Positions 8,084-16,349 of a stretch of 48,209 nucleotides of DNA are shown here, piece by piece; the first letter of the stretch is position 1, and every line of letters starts with the position of its first letter. This stretch comes from Acidimicrobiales bacterium (lineage in GTDB: Bacteria; Actinomycetota; Acidimicrobiia; Acidimicrobiales; SHLQ01), in the NCBI GenBank assembly GCA_020628865.1, contig JAHDEJ010000025.1, forward strand, positions 1 to 48,209, in the 5' to 3' direction. The notes under the pieces were generated by a model. It worked only from the letters and a program-made list of their open reading frames with translations. It was not told the origin of the DNA and did not search any database. Position numbers and translations under genes: made by a program.

Positions 8084-9052
8084 ATGCAGCGGCTCCGATC
8101 AAACAGTCCCTGCTGGTGCGGGAGCGGCGGAAAGTTCAAGCGCTGCCATGGCGACCGCCGCCAGCTGCAACGGCGACCCGTCCCTCTTGGCGAGGTCAGT
8201 CCACACCGGTCGGTCCCCGACCACATCACTCGTCCCGACTACGCCGTCAACGGGCAGGTCACGACGCCAAGGACAGCCCAGATCCACGACGCCGAATCAC
8301 TTCGCCGCCTTCGCACGGCATGTCGAGTGGCCGCAGAGATCCTGAAACTCACCGGCGCTGCGGTCGCTCCGGGCGTGACGACCGACGAACTCGACGCAAT
8401 CGCCCATGCGGCGTACATCGACCGAAACGCCTACCCGAGCGACCTCGGCTACAACGGGTTCCGCAAGTCGATCTGCACCTCGGTCAACGGCGTCATCTGC
8501 CACGGGATCCCCGACAGCCGAGCACTCGAACCCGGCGACATCATCAACATCGACGTGACCGCCTACATCGACGGCATGCACGGGGACACCTCGGCAACCT
8601 TTGCCGTCGGCACGATCGACGAACCCACCCGGGCGCTCGTCGAGGCGACCCGTGCGGCAACGCTCGCCGGGATCGCTGCGGTCCGGCCGGGCGAATCGAT
8701 GCAACGCATCGGTCGAGCGGTCGAGGAGGTCGCCCATGCGCACGGCTTCTCCGTGGTCCGCGAATACGGCGGGCATGGAATCGGCGCCACCTTCCACGCC
8801 GAACCCCACGTGTACCACCACGTCGAACGAACCGACGGCGCGACGGCACTGCCCAACATGAGCTTCACCGTCGAACCGATGCTGCTCTCGGGTGGCCCAG
8901 CGTTCACCCAGGCCGACGACGGCTGGACCGAGCACACGGACGACGCAATGCCCTCAGCCCAGTTCGAACACACCGTGGTCGTGACCGGCGACGGCGCCGA
9001 AATCCTCACGGTCACAGCCGACGGGACGAGTGCCGTCGACAGCGCCGCCTGA
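8084..9052 (+). CDS. map: Type I methionine aminopeptidase with N-terminal SEC-C zinc motif
   Basis: Removes the initiator methionine from nascent proteins; cytoplasmic dinuclear metalloenzyme. The first 25 residues carry a SEC-C motif (Cys10, Cys12, Cys21, His22 in CWCGSGGKFKRCHG) thought to bind zinc and help ribosome contact. The catalytic domain holds all five metal ligands: two Asp in NIDVTAYIDGMHGDTS, His in GGHGIGATFH, Glu in FTVEPM and Glu in QFEHTVVVT. Substrate-pocket YNGFRKSICTSVN is standard. There is no Shine-Dalgarno; the -10-like TAGACT 7 nt upstream suggests a leaderless mRNA. Other map copies probably exist elsewhere in the genome. Confidence 0.95.
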   Translation: MQRLRSNSPCWCGSGGKFKRCHGDRRQLQRRPVPLGEVSPHRSVPDHITRPDYAVNGQVTTPRTAQIHDAESLRRLRTACRVAAEILKLTGAAVAPGVTTDELDAIAHAAYIDRNAYPSDLGYNGFRKSICTSVNGVICHGIPDSRALEPGDIINIDVTAYIDGMHGDTSATFAVGTIDEPTRALVEATRAATLAGIAAVRPGESMQRIGRAVEEVAHAHGFSVVREYGGHGIGATFHAEPHVYHHVERTDGATALPNMSFTVEPMLLSGGPAFTQADDGWTEHTDDAMPSAQFEHTVVVTGDGAEILTVTADGTSAVDSAA

Positions 9053-9084
9053 GACGGACAGACCGTGGGCGAAGACAGCCGGGA

Positions 9085-9747
9085 TCAGCGGAGCGCCGAC
9101 GCGAGGAACTCGGTCGTCTGACGCCAGGCGACGGCCGCCGCCTCACCGTCGTAGCCGGGTCGTCCGGTCTCGGCGAAGCCGTCGACGGTTCCCTCGTGAT
9201 GTTCGAAGCGGAAATCTCGCTTGGCCATCTGCAGGCTCAGTCCGAGGTCAGCGACCTCCAGATCGGAGACGTTCTCGTCCGTCTCCGCCCAGTGGCAGAG
9301 GTAGCTCGCGTTCGAGCCGTTCATCGGGATCGACTGCGCCCCGTAGTAGGTGACGACCGTGCTCACCTCGTCCGTGAACCGGGCCGACAGCCACAGCGCC
9401 CAGGAGGCACCGGGGCCGTAGCCCAGCACGCCGATCGGTGCGGACGGATCAGCGGAGGCCCGCCGAAGGATGCTGACACTCGACTGAATGAGCGATGCGA
9501 CGACGTTCATGTCGGTTTCGGCGAGCGCGGCGAACGCCGCGTCGGCGTCCTCGTGGGTTGCGCCGTCGAGCAGGTCCGGCGCAAGGACGGTGAAGCCGGC
9601 GTCGGAGAGCTCGTTCGCGGTGTCCTTGGCCGCCCGGTTCAGGCCCCAGAACGAATGCAGCAGGAGAACGCCCGGGCCGGGCCCCTCGCTCGGCGAGATG
9701 AAGTAGCCGGTTCCCGACGGTGGCGGCGTACGTCCCTGGTCAGCCAT
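9085..9747 (-). CDS. Dienelactone hydrolase-fold protein lacking the usual catalytic residues
   Basis: 220-residue alpha/beta hydrolase of the DLH family (PF01738), shown by SEGPGPGVLLLHSFWGLN, the cap helix and the C-terminal GRPGYDGEAA. The nucleophile elbow, GxCxGG in active enzymes, reads GYGPGAS, with Gly111 where Cys (or Ser) should be. The His of GHxF is replaced by Asp189 (GTVDGF), and the supporting Glu near residue 32 is Ser. Only Asp157 seems kept. It therefore looks like a non-hydrolytic relative, perhaps a ligand binder. The start at 9747 overlaps the end of the DUF1737 gene by 8 bp, so the two are co-transcribed. Confidence 0.85.
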   Translation of the reverse strand: MADQGRTPPPSGTGYFISPSEGPGPGVLLLHSFWGLNRAAKDTANELSDAGFTVLAPDLLDGATHEDADAAFAALAETDMNVVASLIQSSVSILRRASADPSAPIGVLGYGPGASWALWLSARFTDEVSTVVTYYGAQSIPMNGSNASYLCHWAETDENVSDLEVADLGLSLQMAKRDFRFEHHEGTVDGFAETGRPGYDGEAAAVAWRQTTEFLASALR

Positions 9748-9937
9748 CGGCGTCCGGCAGCACCACGGCCTGAGCCACGTAGGTCGTCGTGCCATCCCAC
9801 GTGAGCGCCGGCGAACCGTGCAGCACGTAGCCCTCTTCCAACGCCTGGGAAACCCGCTCGCAGAAGGCGGCGGTGTCTGGCCCGGTGAGCAGGCGATATC
9901 GCAGTCGGCCCTCGCCCTGCACTGTGTCCTGAGTCAT
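9740..9937 (-). CDS. DUF1737 domain protein
   Basis: 65-residue cytoplasmic protein matching DUF1737 (PF08410): LRYRLLTGPDTAAFCERVSQ, then LEEGYVLHGSPALTWDG and a final YVAQAVVLP. The family is of unknown function and is usually a single short beta-alpha-beta unit. It is the first gene of a two-gene operon with the DLH-fold protein, whose start it overlaps. It is divergent from the rhodanese gene across 84 bp. Confidence 0.85.
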   Translation of the reverse strand: MTQDTVQGEGRLRYRLLTGPDTAAFCERVSQALEEGYVLHGSPALTWDGTTTYVAQAVVLPDADG

Positions 9938-10021
9938 GACCTCAACCTATCTGCAGCCTCGCCAGCTCCCCAGACCCGCCAATAGACTCGACCTCCAGCC
10001 CACCGTCGATCGGAGCTCACC

Positions 10022-10417
10022 ATGACCTACGCCGGAGATCTCACCCCCGCCGAGGCACACGACATGCTCATGGCCGATCCGAGCGCCGTGCTCGTCGACG
10101 TCCGGACCGCCGCCGAGTGGACCTTCGTGGGCCGGCCAGTCGTGGATGCTGCCCGGTTCGTCGAATGGACGAGCTGGCCGACGGGAGCCCCGAACCCCGC
10201 GTTCGTCGCTGACGCCGGCAACGGCCTCGACTCCGACACACCGATCATTCTGCTGTGCCGCTCGGGCGTGCGGTCGGTCGCCGCCGCCCATGCGCTGACC
10301 GCCGCCGGCCACTCCGCCGTCTACAACGTGCTCGAGGGCTTCGAAGGCGACCACGACGCCGACGACCACCGGACCGGTGGATGGAAGGGAGCAGGCCTTC
10401 CATGGACACAACGATGA
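10022..10417 (+). CDS. Rhodanese-like domain protein
   Basis: 131-residue single-domain sulfurtransferase. Features are VLVDVRTAAEWTFVG, the CH2A-type motif, and the active-site loop LLCRSGVRS with the persulfide-carrying cysteine. It ends in the usual GWKGAGLPW. Rhodanese genes sit next to metZ in many actinobacteria (for example the mycobacterial pair), and here they overlap, so it probably supplies or relays sulfide for homocysteine formation. The stop overlaps the start region of metZ (ATGA at 10414-10417). Confidence 0.92.
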   Translation: MTYAGDLTPAEAHDMLMADPSAVLVDVRTAAEWTFVGRPVVDAARFVEWTSWPTGAPNPAFVADAGNGLDSDTPIILLCRSGVRSVAAAHALTAAGHSAVYNVLEGFEGDHDADDHRTGGWKGAGLPWTQR

Positions 10418-11604
10418 ACCCGGACGAGCAAGACCCGACCGCCGAATCCACGATCCTCATTCGCGGCGGCCTGACCCGAACCGCGTTCGACGAGACGGCC
10501 GAGGCCATCTTCCCGACCTCCGGCTACGTCTACGGAACCGCCGCCGAGGCAGAGGCGGCGTTCAAGGGCGAGACCGAACGCTTCATCTACAGCAGATACG
10601 GCAACCCGACCGTCGCCATGTTCGAGGAACGACTCCGGCTCCTCGAAGGCGCAGAAGCCTGTATGGCGACCGCATCGGGCATGTCGGCGATCTTCGCTTC
10701 GCTCGCATGCCTCGTGAAGGCGGGAGATCGGGTCGTCGCATCGCGGGCACTGTTCGGCTCGTGCAGCGTGATCGTCACCGAGATCCTGCCCCGGCTCGGC
10801 GTCGAGACGGAGCTCGTCGACGGGACCGACCCCGACGCATGGGAACGGGCCCTGTCGCGCCCCGTCGCCGCAACGTTCCTCGAGAGCCCCTCCAACCCCG
10901 GCCTGCAGATCATCGACCTCGCCCACGTTGCCGAGCTGACGCACGCCGCCGGTGGCCTGCTCATCGTCGACAACGTCTTCGCATCCCCAGTCCTGCAGAA
11001 GCCGCTGCGTTTCGGAGCGGACGTCGTCGTCTACTCCGCCACCAAACACATCGACGGGCAGGGACGGGTTCTGGGCGGCGCCGTGCTGTCGACCCAGCAG
11101 TACGTCGACGACCACCTGATGCCATTCCTTCGCCACACCGGCCCGAGCCTCTCGCCATTCAATGCGTGGACGCTCGTGAAGGGGATGGAGACGCTGCGCC
11201 TCCGCGTCGACGCATCGTCAGCCTCGGCGCATTCGATCGCTTCCAAGCTCGAGGGCCACCCGAAGCTCGCCTCCGTCCTCTACCCAGCGCTTCCGTCCCA
11301 CCCCCAACACGAGCTCGCCATGCGGCAGATGCAGTCCGGCGGCACCGTGCTCGCCGTCACCATCGACGGCGAGAAGGACGAGACGTTCCGCTTTCTGGAC
11401 GCGCTTCGGCTCTTCGACATCTCGAACAACCTCGGCGACTCGAAGAGCCTCGTCACCCACCCGGCGACCACAACACACCGCCGCATCGGACCGGAAGGCC
11501 GGGCCGCCGCTGGCATCGGCGAGTCGATGGTGCGCCTCTCCATCGGACTCGAGGATGCCGGGGAGCTGTTGGACGACCTGGTGCGCGCGCTCGACGCAGT
11601 CTGA
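10402..11604 (+). CDS. metZ: O-succinylhomoserine sulfhydrylase
   Basis: PLP enzyme of the Cys/Met metabolism family that makes homocysteine from an O-acylhomoserine and sulfide. Visible are the N-terminal region TAEAIFPTSGYVYGTAAEAE, RYGNPTVAMFEERL, the PLP-stacking region ATASGMSAIFASL, the aspartate in LIVDNVFASP and the Schiff-base lysine in VYSATKHIDGQGRVLGG. It ends with RLSIGLEDAGELLDDL. Length about 400 is typical. ATG 10402 follows a GAAGGGA box, but ATG 10414 overlaps the rhodanese stop as ATGA and could be the true start. MetB/MetY relatives are less likely given the neighbouring rhodanese. Confidence 0.9.
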   Translation: MDTTMNPDEQDPTAESTILIRGGLTRTAFDETAEAIFPTSGYVYGTAAEAEAAFKGETERFIYSRYGNPTVAMFEERLRLLEGAEACMATASGMSAIFASLACLVKAGDRVVASRALFGSCSVIVTEILPRLGVETELVDGTDPDAWERALSRPVAATFLESPSNPGLQIIDLAHVAELTHAAGGLLIVDNVFASPVLQKPLRFGADVVVYSATKHIDGQGRVLGGAVLSTQQYVDDHLMPFLRHTGPSLSPFNAWTLVKGMETLRLRVDASSASAHSIASKLEGHPKLASVLYPALPSHPQHELAMRQMQSGGTVLAVTIDGEKDETFRFLDALRLFDISNNLGDSKSLVTHPATTTHRRIGPEGRAAAGIGESMVRLSIGLEDAGELLDDLVRALDAV

Positions 11605-11672
11605 GCCACATCGGTTTGTGAACGGCGATCGATGATCTGTGCAATCGGCCCGGTCCGATCTACGATCAGGAG

Positions 11673-12137
11673 ATGGCCGACAATCAGTTGACGCAAGCGA
11701 CGTACGACCGTCTCAAGGAAGAACACGACGATCTGACGACGCGGGGACGCATCGACATCGCCCGCAAGATCGAGGTTGCCCGAGAGCTCGGCGACCTCTC
11801 CGAGAACGGCGACTATCACGCCGCCAAAGAAGAGCAGGGCAAGATGGAGGGGCGCATCATGTTCCTCGCCAAGATGCTCGAGACGGCCGAGATCGTCGAA
11901 GGCGGCGGCACCGATGTGGTCGGCGCCGGCAGCGTCGTCGAACTGCGATACGAGGGCGACGACGACACCGAGAAGTACCTCGTCGGTTCGATCGAGGAAC
12001 GACGCGAGGGCCTCGACAACCTCTCCCCCGGGTCGCCACTCGGCGAGGCGCTGATGGGTGCGAGCGCCGGCGACACCGTCTCGTTCGAGACCCCGGCTGG
12101 AGGCTCGCTCAGCGTCGAGGTCGTGTCCGTCGAGTAG
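11673..12137 (+). CDS. greA: Transcription elongation factor GreA
   Basis: 154-residue factor that enters the RNA polymerase secondary channel and stimulates cleavage of backtracked RNA. The N-terminal coiled coil includes LKEEHDDLTTRGR and the acidic tip region ARELGDLSENGDYHAAKEEQ, whose Asp and Glu residues coordinate the polymerase magnesium. The C-terminal FKBP-like domain ends with SPLGEALMGASAGDTVSFET. A -10-like TACGAT (11661-11666) lies 6 nt before the ATG, so a leaderless mRNA is likely; the AGGAG directly abutting the ATG is too close to serve as a ribosome site. Confidence 0.97.
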   Translation: MADNQLTQATYDRLKEEHDDLTTRGRIDIARKIEVARELGDLSENGDYHAAKEEQGKMEGRIMFLAKMLETAEIVEGGGTDVVGAGSVVELRYEGDDDTEKYLVGSIEERREGLDNLSPGSPLGEALMGASAGDTVSFETPAGGSLSVEVVSVE

Positions 12138-12148
12138 CGGACGTTTCC

Positions 12149-13078
12149 ATGGCGCTCCCCCGCAGCATGTCCGCAGCACTGCCTGCCGGCGTTCCGGTCG
12201 AGATTCCGGGCCGGGGTTCCATGCGCGTGCACGACACCGGAGCCCAAGGGAGCCGACCACCGCTGCTGCTCCTCCACGGATGGAACATCGACGGTGCCAC
12301 GAACTGGGCGCACGCCGTTCCAGCGTTGGCGCGGGAGCACCGAGTCATCATCATCGACCACCACGGTCATGGTCACGGCGTTCGTCCTGGCTCAGCGTTT
12401 CGGCTCGAACACTGTGCGACCGACGCCCTACACGCCCTCGATCGGCTCGGTGTGGACCGCTTCGTCGCCGTCGGCTACTCGATGGGTGGCGCCGTCGCCC
12501 AACTGCTCGCCCACCGTTCACCCGACCGCTGCGTCGGGCTCGTCGCCATGGCGTCGGCGAACCGATGGGCGGACTCGCCCCGTGAGCGAGTCGAATTCCG
12601 GGCGCTGCGGGCTGGTGCCCGAGCCGCTCGCCGCACCCCGCCTCGCATGCTTCGGCCGGTCACGGATCGGATCATGAAGGTCGCCTGCGCCCGCTATCCG
12701 GACTGGGTGCTCGACGTCGTCCGGTCGGCTGACGCTGTCGCACTTCTCGAGGCGGGCGCCGAACTCGGCCGGTTCGACTCGAGCCCGTGGTCCACCCGTC
12801 TCCGACAGCCGGCCTCGGTGATCGTCACCGACGAGGACCGAGTCGTCCCCAAATGGCGGCAGGAACGACTGGCTGCGTCGTTGCCGGACGCCCACACCTT
12901 TCACATTGCGACGGACCACGACGTTCCGCTCGTCGACGACGCCCGATTCGGGACCATGGTGCGCACAGCCGTCGACTCGGTGATCACTAGAGTGGACGAG
13001 TGCTCAACCGCCGCCTCACGACGTCGCATACCCGAGGCTTCCGGACCGTCGCGGTCCTTCTCTTCCTCACACTCCTGA
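12149..13078 (+). CDS. Alpha/beta hydrolase
   Basis: 310-residue serine hydrolase-fold protein of unknown substrate. HGWNIDGATNW is the oxyanion region, GYSMGGAVAQ the nucleophile elbow with its serine, DEDRVVP the acid and the histidine is in ATDHDVP near the C-terminus. It begins 12 bp after greA. ATG 12149 is taken as start; ATG 12167 is possible. The last 79 bp overlap the next gene in another frame, an unusually long overlap, so the C-terminal Arg/Ser-rich tail (about 25 residues) may be a late extension after loss of an earlier stop. Confidence 0.85.
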   Translation: MALPRSMSAALPAGVPVEIPGRGSMRVHDTGAQGSRPPLLLLHGWNIDGATNWAHAVPALAREHRVIIIDHHGHGHGVRPGSAFRLEHCATDALHALDRLGVDRFVAVGYSMGGAVAQLLAHRSPDRCVGLVAMASANRWADSPRERVEFRALRAGARAARRTPPRMLRPVTDRIMKVACARYPDWVLDVVRSADAVALLEAGAELGRFDSSPWSTRLRQPASVIVTDEDRVVPKWRQERLAASLPDAHTFHIATDHDVPLVDDARFGTMVRTAVDSVITRVDECSTAASRRRIPEASGPSRSFSSSHS

Positions 13079-14208
13079 CGACTGCCTGCGCAGCGGTCGA
13101 GGGTGACGACATCGGTTCGCCGATCTTCAACGGCACCCTGCCCGACGGCACCCCGATCGAGCCACCGATCACGACGCTCCCGATCCCCGAGATCGACGCG
13201 ATCCGCGTCCCGTTCGATCACTTCTCCATCCAGAACGCCGTCAATGTCGCGCAACCCGGCGACCTGATCCTGATCGATCCTGGCGTCTACACCGAAGAGG
13301 TCACGATCACCACGCCAGACATCATCCTCCGTGGACGGGACCGCAACACCGTCTTCGTCGACGGGCTCCACAACGCAACCACCGGGCTCACCGTTCGAGC
13401 CGACGGTGTGGCGATCGAGAACATGACGATTCGGAACTTCACCCGCGACGCGGTGCAGGTTGGCGACGTCGCCGCACCCGTACCCCTCAACCGGTTCCGG
13501 GGGCTCCACCTCACCACCTCGAACACCGGCCGGGACGGCATCTCGGTCACCAATGCCACGAACGTGGAGATCCAGAACGTGTGGGGTTCGGGCCATGCCG
13601 GCGCCGGAATTTCCATCACCGATTGCACGGACTGCAACACCCTGGTCGAAACCACGCTCGTCGAATTCTCCGGGCGGGGCATGTCGGTCGTCGATGCTCG
13701 CAACGGCGTCAACATCATCCGGTCCACCGCCCGGAACAACCGCGCCGGAATCGTCGTCGAAGACGGACTGGGCACAACCGAGGGCGTCGTGGTCGCCGGG
13801 TCCGTCGTCCTCAGCAACGGCTTCTCGAACACGCCGTTGCTCGATCCCACCTGGGATCACGCCTTCGGGGTCGGCGTGCACGTGGGCGGAACGACCAACG
13901 TCTCGGTCCTGTCGAACCGGATCGCCACCAACACCAGGGTCGGCGTGCTCCTCGGCCGCAACACGACCGGTTCGAGCGGACTCCCGGCCGATTCCGACGT
14001 GGCCGGCAACACGCTCGAGGACAACCGTGAGGGCGACGTCGTCACCGACGCCGAGTGGGTAGGCACCGCCAGCGGCACCATCCCGTATCAGAACGGCCCG
14101 CTCCCTCCCGGCATCGAGGGTCTGCCGAACCCGGATTCCTCCGTCGGCGTTCCGGCGGGTCCCGTCGTCATCCCCGACCTGACCGCCGTCGTCGTACCCG
14201 ACGCCTGA
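13000..14208 (+). CDS. Parallel beta-helix lipoprotein (NosD/PbH1-like)
   Basis: 402-residue exported protein. A lipoprotein signal peptide ends at the lipobox LTTAC with Cys30. The body is a right-handed beta-helix: an entry motif FSIQNAVNVAQPGDLILIDPGVY, then repeated turns such as VAIENMTIRNF, NVEIQNVWGSGH, GVNIIRSTARNNRAGIVVEDG and NVSVLSNRIATN. Such folds bind or cut polysaccharides or act as surface adhesins; no catalytic set is visible. The GTG start lies 6 nt after TAGAGT (12988-12993), suggesting a leaderless transcript from inside the preceding gene. Confidence 0.88.
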   Translation: MLNRRLTTSHTRGFRTVAVLLFLTLLTTACAAVEGDDIGSPIFNGTLPDGTPIEPPITTLPIPEIDAIRVPFDHFSIQNAVNVAQPGDLILIDPGVYTEEVTITTPDIILRGRDRNTVFVDGLHNATTGLTVRADGVAIENMTIRNFTRDAVQVGDVAAPVPLNRFRGLHLTTSNTGRDGISVTNATNVEIQNVWGSGHAGAGISITDCTDCNTLVETTLVEFSGRGMSVVDARNGVNIIRSTARNNRAGIVVEDGLGTTEGVVVAGSVVLSNGFSNTPLLDPTWDHAFGVGVHVGGTTNVSVLSNRIATNTRVGVLLGRNTTGSSGLPADSDVAGNTLEDNREGDVVTDAEWVGTASGTIPYQNGPLPPGIEGLPNPDSSVGVPAGPVVIPDLTAVVVPDA

Positions 14209-14226
14209 TCGCAGCCGCCGACGCGC

Positions 14227-14982
14227 TCAGGCGCCGTCGGTATCAGCGTCCGGAGCCGGACCGTCGTTCGCCTGTCGGCGTGACCCTTCGAGCGTGAGCA
14301 TCATCACCAGCACGCCGACGGTGATCGCTCCGGCGAAGATCACCCACCACCATTGCAGGCCGCGCTGCTCCGAGGACCAGACGACCCGAAACTCCTCCGG
14401 CAGGTCGCCGTCGAAGCGCCACACGATGGTGCGCCCCTGGATGTCGTCGCCGTTGTGCTCCACGACCACCTCGGGGGCGATCACCCGGAACTGTGCGGTT
14501 TCCCACGCCGAATCGTCGGCGGAGAACTCCGAGGCTTGCGCAAAGAACTGCTCCGCCACCGACCCGGCCGTGGTGAACGTGGCCTCGGTCCGGTTCTCAT
14601 CGAGCTTCGTGATCGTGCCGCCGCTGACCAGCACCGTCTCCAGCTCGTCGAGCGTGCCCTCCCAGCGAGCGTCCAACCGACGGCGATCGAGGTCGCCGTC
14701 GTTCACGAGGCTGAGTCGATTGGGGTCGACCTCGAAGTCGAACGGAAGCTCGCCGGCTTCGGCGCCCCGCACCATGGCATCGATCTGGTCGCAGCCGTCG
14801 CCGCCCCACACCTCACGCTGGAGTGGGTCGGTGCACACCACGGTCGCTTCGGCCCGAAACTCCGCCCCACCGGCGTCGTCGAGGGTGACCTGTTCGATGT
14901 AGCCATCGCATGCCGTGAGCACCACGAGTACGAGAGCGAGGGGGACGAGTCGGAGCCGCAACATCGCCTCAGAGTGTTCCAT
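14227..14982 (-). CDS. LppM-like membrane-anchored lipoprotein
   Basis: About 251 residues. A lipoprotein signal (LVLVVLTAC, Cys25 if started at ATG 14982; ATG 14964 is an alternative) is followed by an exported beta-rich domain and a C-terminal transmembrane helix beginning GLQWWWVIFAGAITVG. This architecture, with an N-terminal lipid anchor and C-terminal helix around a domain ending in a TIVWRFDGDLPEEFRVV-type strand, resembles the LppM/DUF3153 group of actinobacteria; the match is by layout and is tentative. It is divergent from the riboswitch-controlled operon. Function unknown. Confidence 0.75.
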   Translation of the reverse strand: MEHSEAMLRLRLVPLALVLVVLTACDGYIEQVTLDDAGGAEFRAEATVVCTDPLQREVWGGDGCDQIDAMVRGAEAGELPFDFEVDPNRLSLVNDGDLDRRRLDARWEGTLDELETVLVSGGTITKLDENRTEATFTTAGSVAEQFFAQASEFSADDSAWETAQFRVIAPEVVVEHNGDDIQGRTIVWRFDGDLPEEFRVVWSSEQRGLQWWWVIFAGAITVGVLVMMLTLEGSRRQANDGPAPDADTDGA

Positions 14983-15078
14983 GCAGCGAATGACGATGCG
15001 GGGTCGGCTGGGCGTGGCCTTTGCCACCGTCGAACCGGTGCCCAACTGGACGTGCTGTTGCGATGCCGGACACCACGG

Positions 15079-15215
15079 GTACCATTCACCTGCTCAACGC
15101 GTTCCGAAGTTCGGTGAGATTCCGACGCTGTCCCGCAACGGTGATGCCCCTCGGGGATGAGTCCGGTCGAGTTCGCTGCGAGTGAACCATTTCAACCCTC
15201 GAGGAAGGGGCTGGT
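15079..15215 (+). promoter_or_regulatory. Cobalamin riboswitch
   Basis: The leader shows the conserved B12-riboswitch blocks in order: GGTGAGATTCCG (15113-15124), the hallmark GCTGTCCCGCAACGGT (15127-15142), a variable hairpin GCCCCTCGGGG, and GAGTCCGG (15159-15166). TTCAC at 15084-15088 and GTGAA at 15182-15186 could close the aptamer. The edges are approximate. It lies about 50 nt before a substrate-binding lipoprotein gene and should shut down the importer and the cobO-cobU genes when adenosylcobalamin is plentiful. The expression platform before the ATG at 15262 is not clear. Confidence 0.9.
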
Positions 15216-15261
15216 TCGGATTCAGGAACTCCCTGTGCCGAAGCAGTCACAGGTACCAACA

Positions 15262-16308
15262 ATGAAGTTCCGTTCCCTGCTGGCGATGCTGATCGCCCTG
15301 GCACTTTTCGCTGCCGCATGTGGCGACGACACGACCGCTCCGACCGTCACCGGCGACGCTGCCGAGGAGACCGAGGCCGAAGAGGCCATGGAAGACGATG
15401 ACGCCATGGCCGACGAGGCGATGGAAGAAGAAGAGCACGACGATTCCGATGCCATGGAAGAAGACGCCATGGAAGAGGACGAGGCCATGGAGGACGACGC
15501 CGCAATGGAGGAGGACGAGGCCATGGCCGACGTCCCGATGGCCATCGTGTCGCTCTCGCCGACCGCAACCGAGATGCTCTTCGCCGTCGGCGCCGGCGAC
15601 CAGGTCGTCGCCGTGGATGCGTTCTCGAACTTCCCCGAAGGCGCTCCGGTCACCGACCTGTCCGGTTGGGAGCCCAACATCGAAGCCATCTCGGCCTTCG
15701 AGCCCGATCTGGTCGTGTCCTCCGGTCCGATCGAAGGACTCGATGCAATCGGCATCGAGAACCTCGTGCTGCCCGCGGCCGTCGACTTCAACGACGTCTA
15801 CACGCAGATCGAGCAGGTCGGCGCGGCGACCGGCCACATCGCCGAAGCCGCCGAGCTCGTCGCCAACATGCAGGCCGACATCGAAGCCACGCTTGCCGCG
15901 CTGCCCGAGCGCGATGCGGCCCTCAGCTTCTTCCACGAGATCGACGCCACCTACTACAGCTCCACGTCGTCGACCTTCATCGGTCAGGTGTACACGCTCT
16001 TCGGTCTCGAGAACATCGCCGACATCGCCGATCCCGATGGCGAGGCCTTCGGCTTCCCGCAGCTGACCGAGGAATTCATCCTCACCGAGGATCCCGACAT
16101 CATCTTCCTCGCCGACACCGTCTACGGCGGCGTGACCGCAGAGAGCGCCTCGGCCCGCCCGGGCTGGGATCAGCTGAGCGCCGTGCAGAACGGCAACGTC
16201 ATCGAACTCAACGACGACATCGTCGGTCGCTGGGGTCCGCGCATCGTCGAGGCTGTCCAGGCCATCGGCGAAGCCGTCGCCAACGTCGAGGCTGTGCCTG
16301 CGGGCTGA
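15262..16308 (+). CDS. btuF: Cobalamin/corrinoid ABC transporter substrate-binding lipoprotein
   Basis: 349-codon lipoprotein with signal MKFRSLLAMLIALALFAAAC (Cys20). Residues 32-90 are a very acidic, methionine-rich low-complexity linker made of AMEED-type repeats. After it comes a helical-backbone binding fold (PF01497): VSLSPTATEMLFAVGAGDQVVAVD, then LSGWEPNIEAISAFEPDLVVSS, as in BtuF/FepB-type proteins. The riboswitch and the downstream cobO-cobU genes point to vitamin B12 or its precursors as ligand. ATG 15262 is chosen because it starts the signal peptide; the frame opens earlier, inside the riboswitch. Confidence 0.9.
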   Translation: MKFRSLLAMLIALALFAAACGDDTTAPTVTGDAAEETEAEEAMEDDDAMADEAMEEEEHDDSDAMEEDAMEEDEAMEDDAAMEEDEAMADVPMAIVSLSPTATEMLFAVGAGDQVVAVDAFSNFPEGAPVTDLSGWEPNIEAISAFEPDLVVSSGPIEGLDAIGIENLVLPAAVDFNDVYTQIEQVGAATGHIAEAAELVANMQADIEATLAALPERDAALSFFHEIDATYYSSTSSTFIGQVYTLFGLENIADIADPDGEAFGFPQLTEEFILTEDPDIIFLADTVYGGVTAESASARPGWDQLSAVQNGNVIELNDDIVGRWGPRIVEAVQAIGEAVANVEAVPAG

Positions 16309-16349
16309 GGCTCCGGCACCGAGCTTCTCGAACGAAAAGCAACGGACGA

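Noticed and set aside
15157-15261. Earlier start for the BtuF-type lipoprotein
   Set aside because: It would begin inside the riboswitch and push the signal peptide 35 residues inside the protein.
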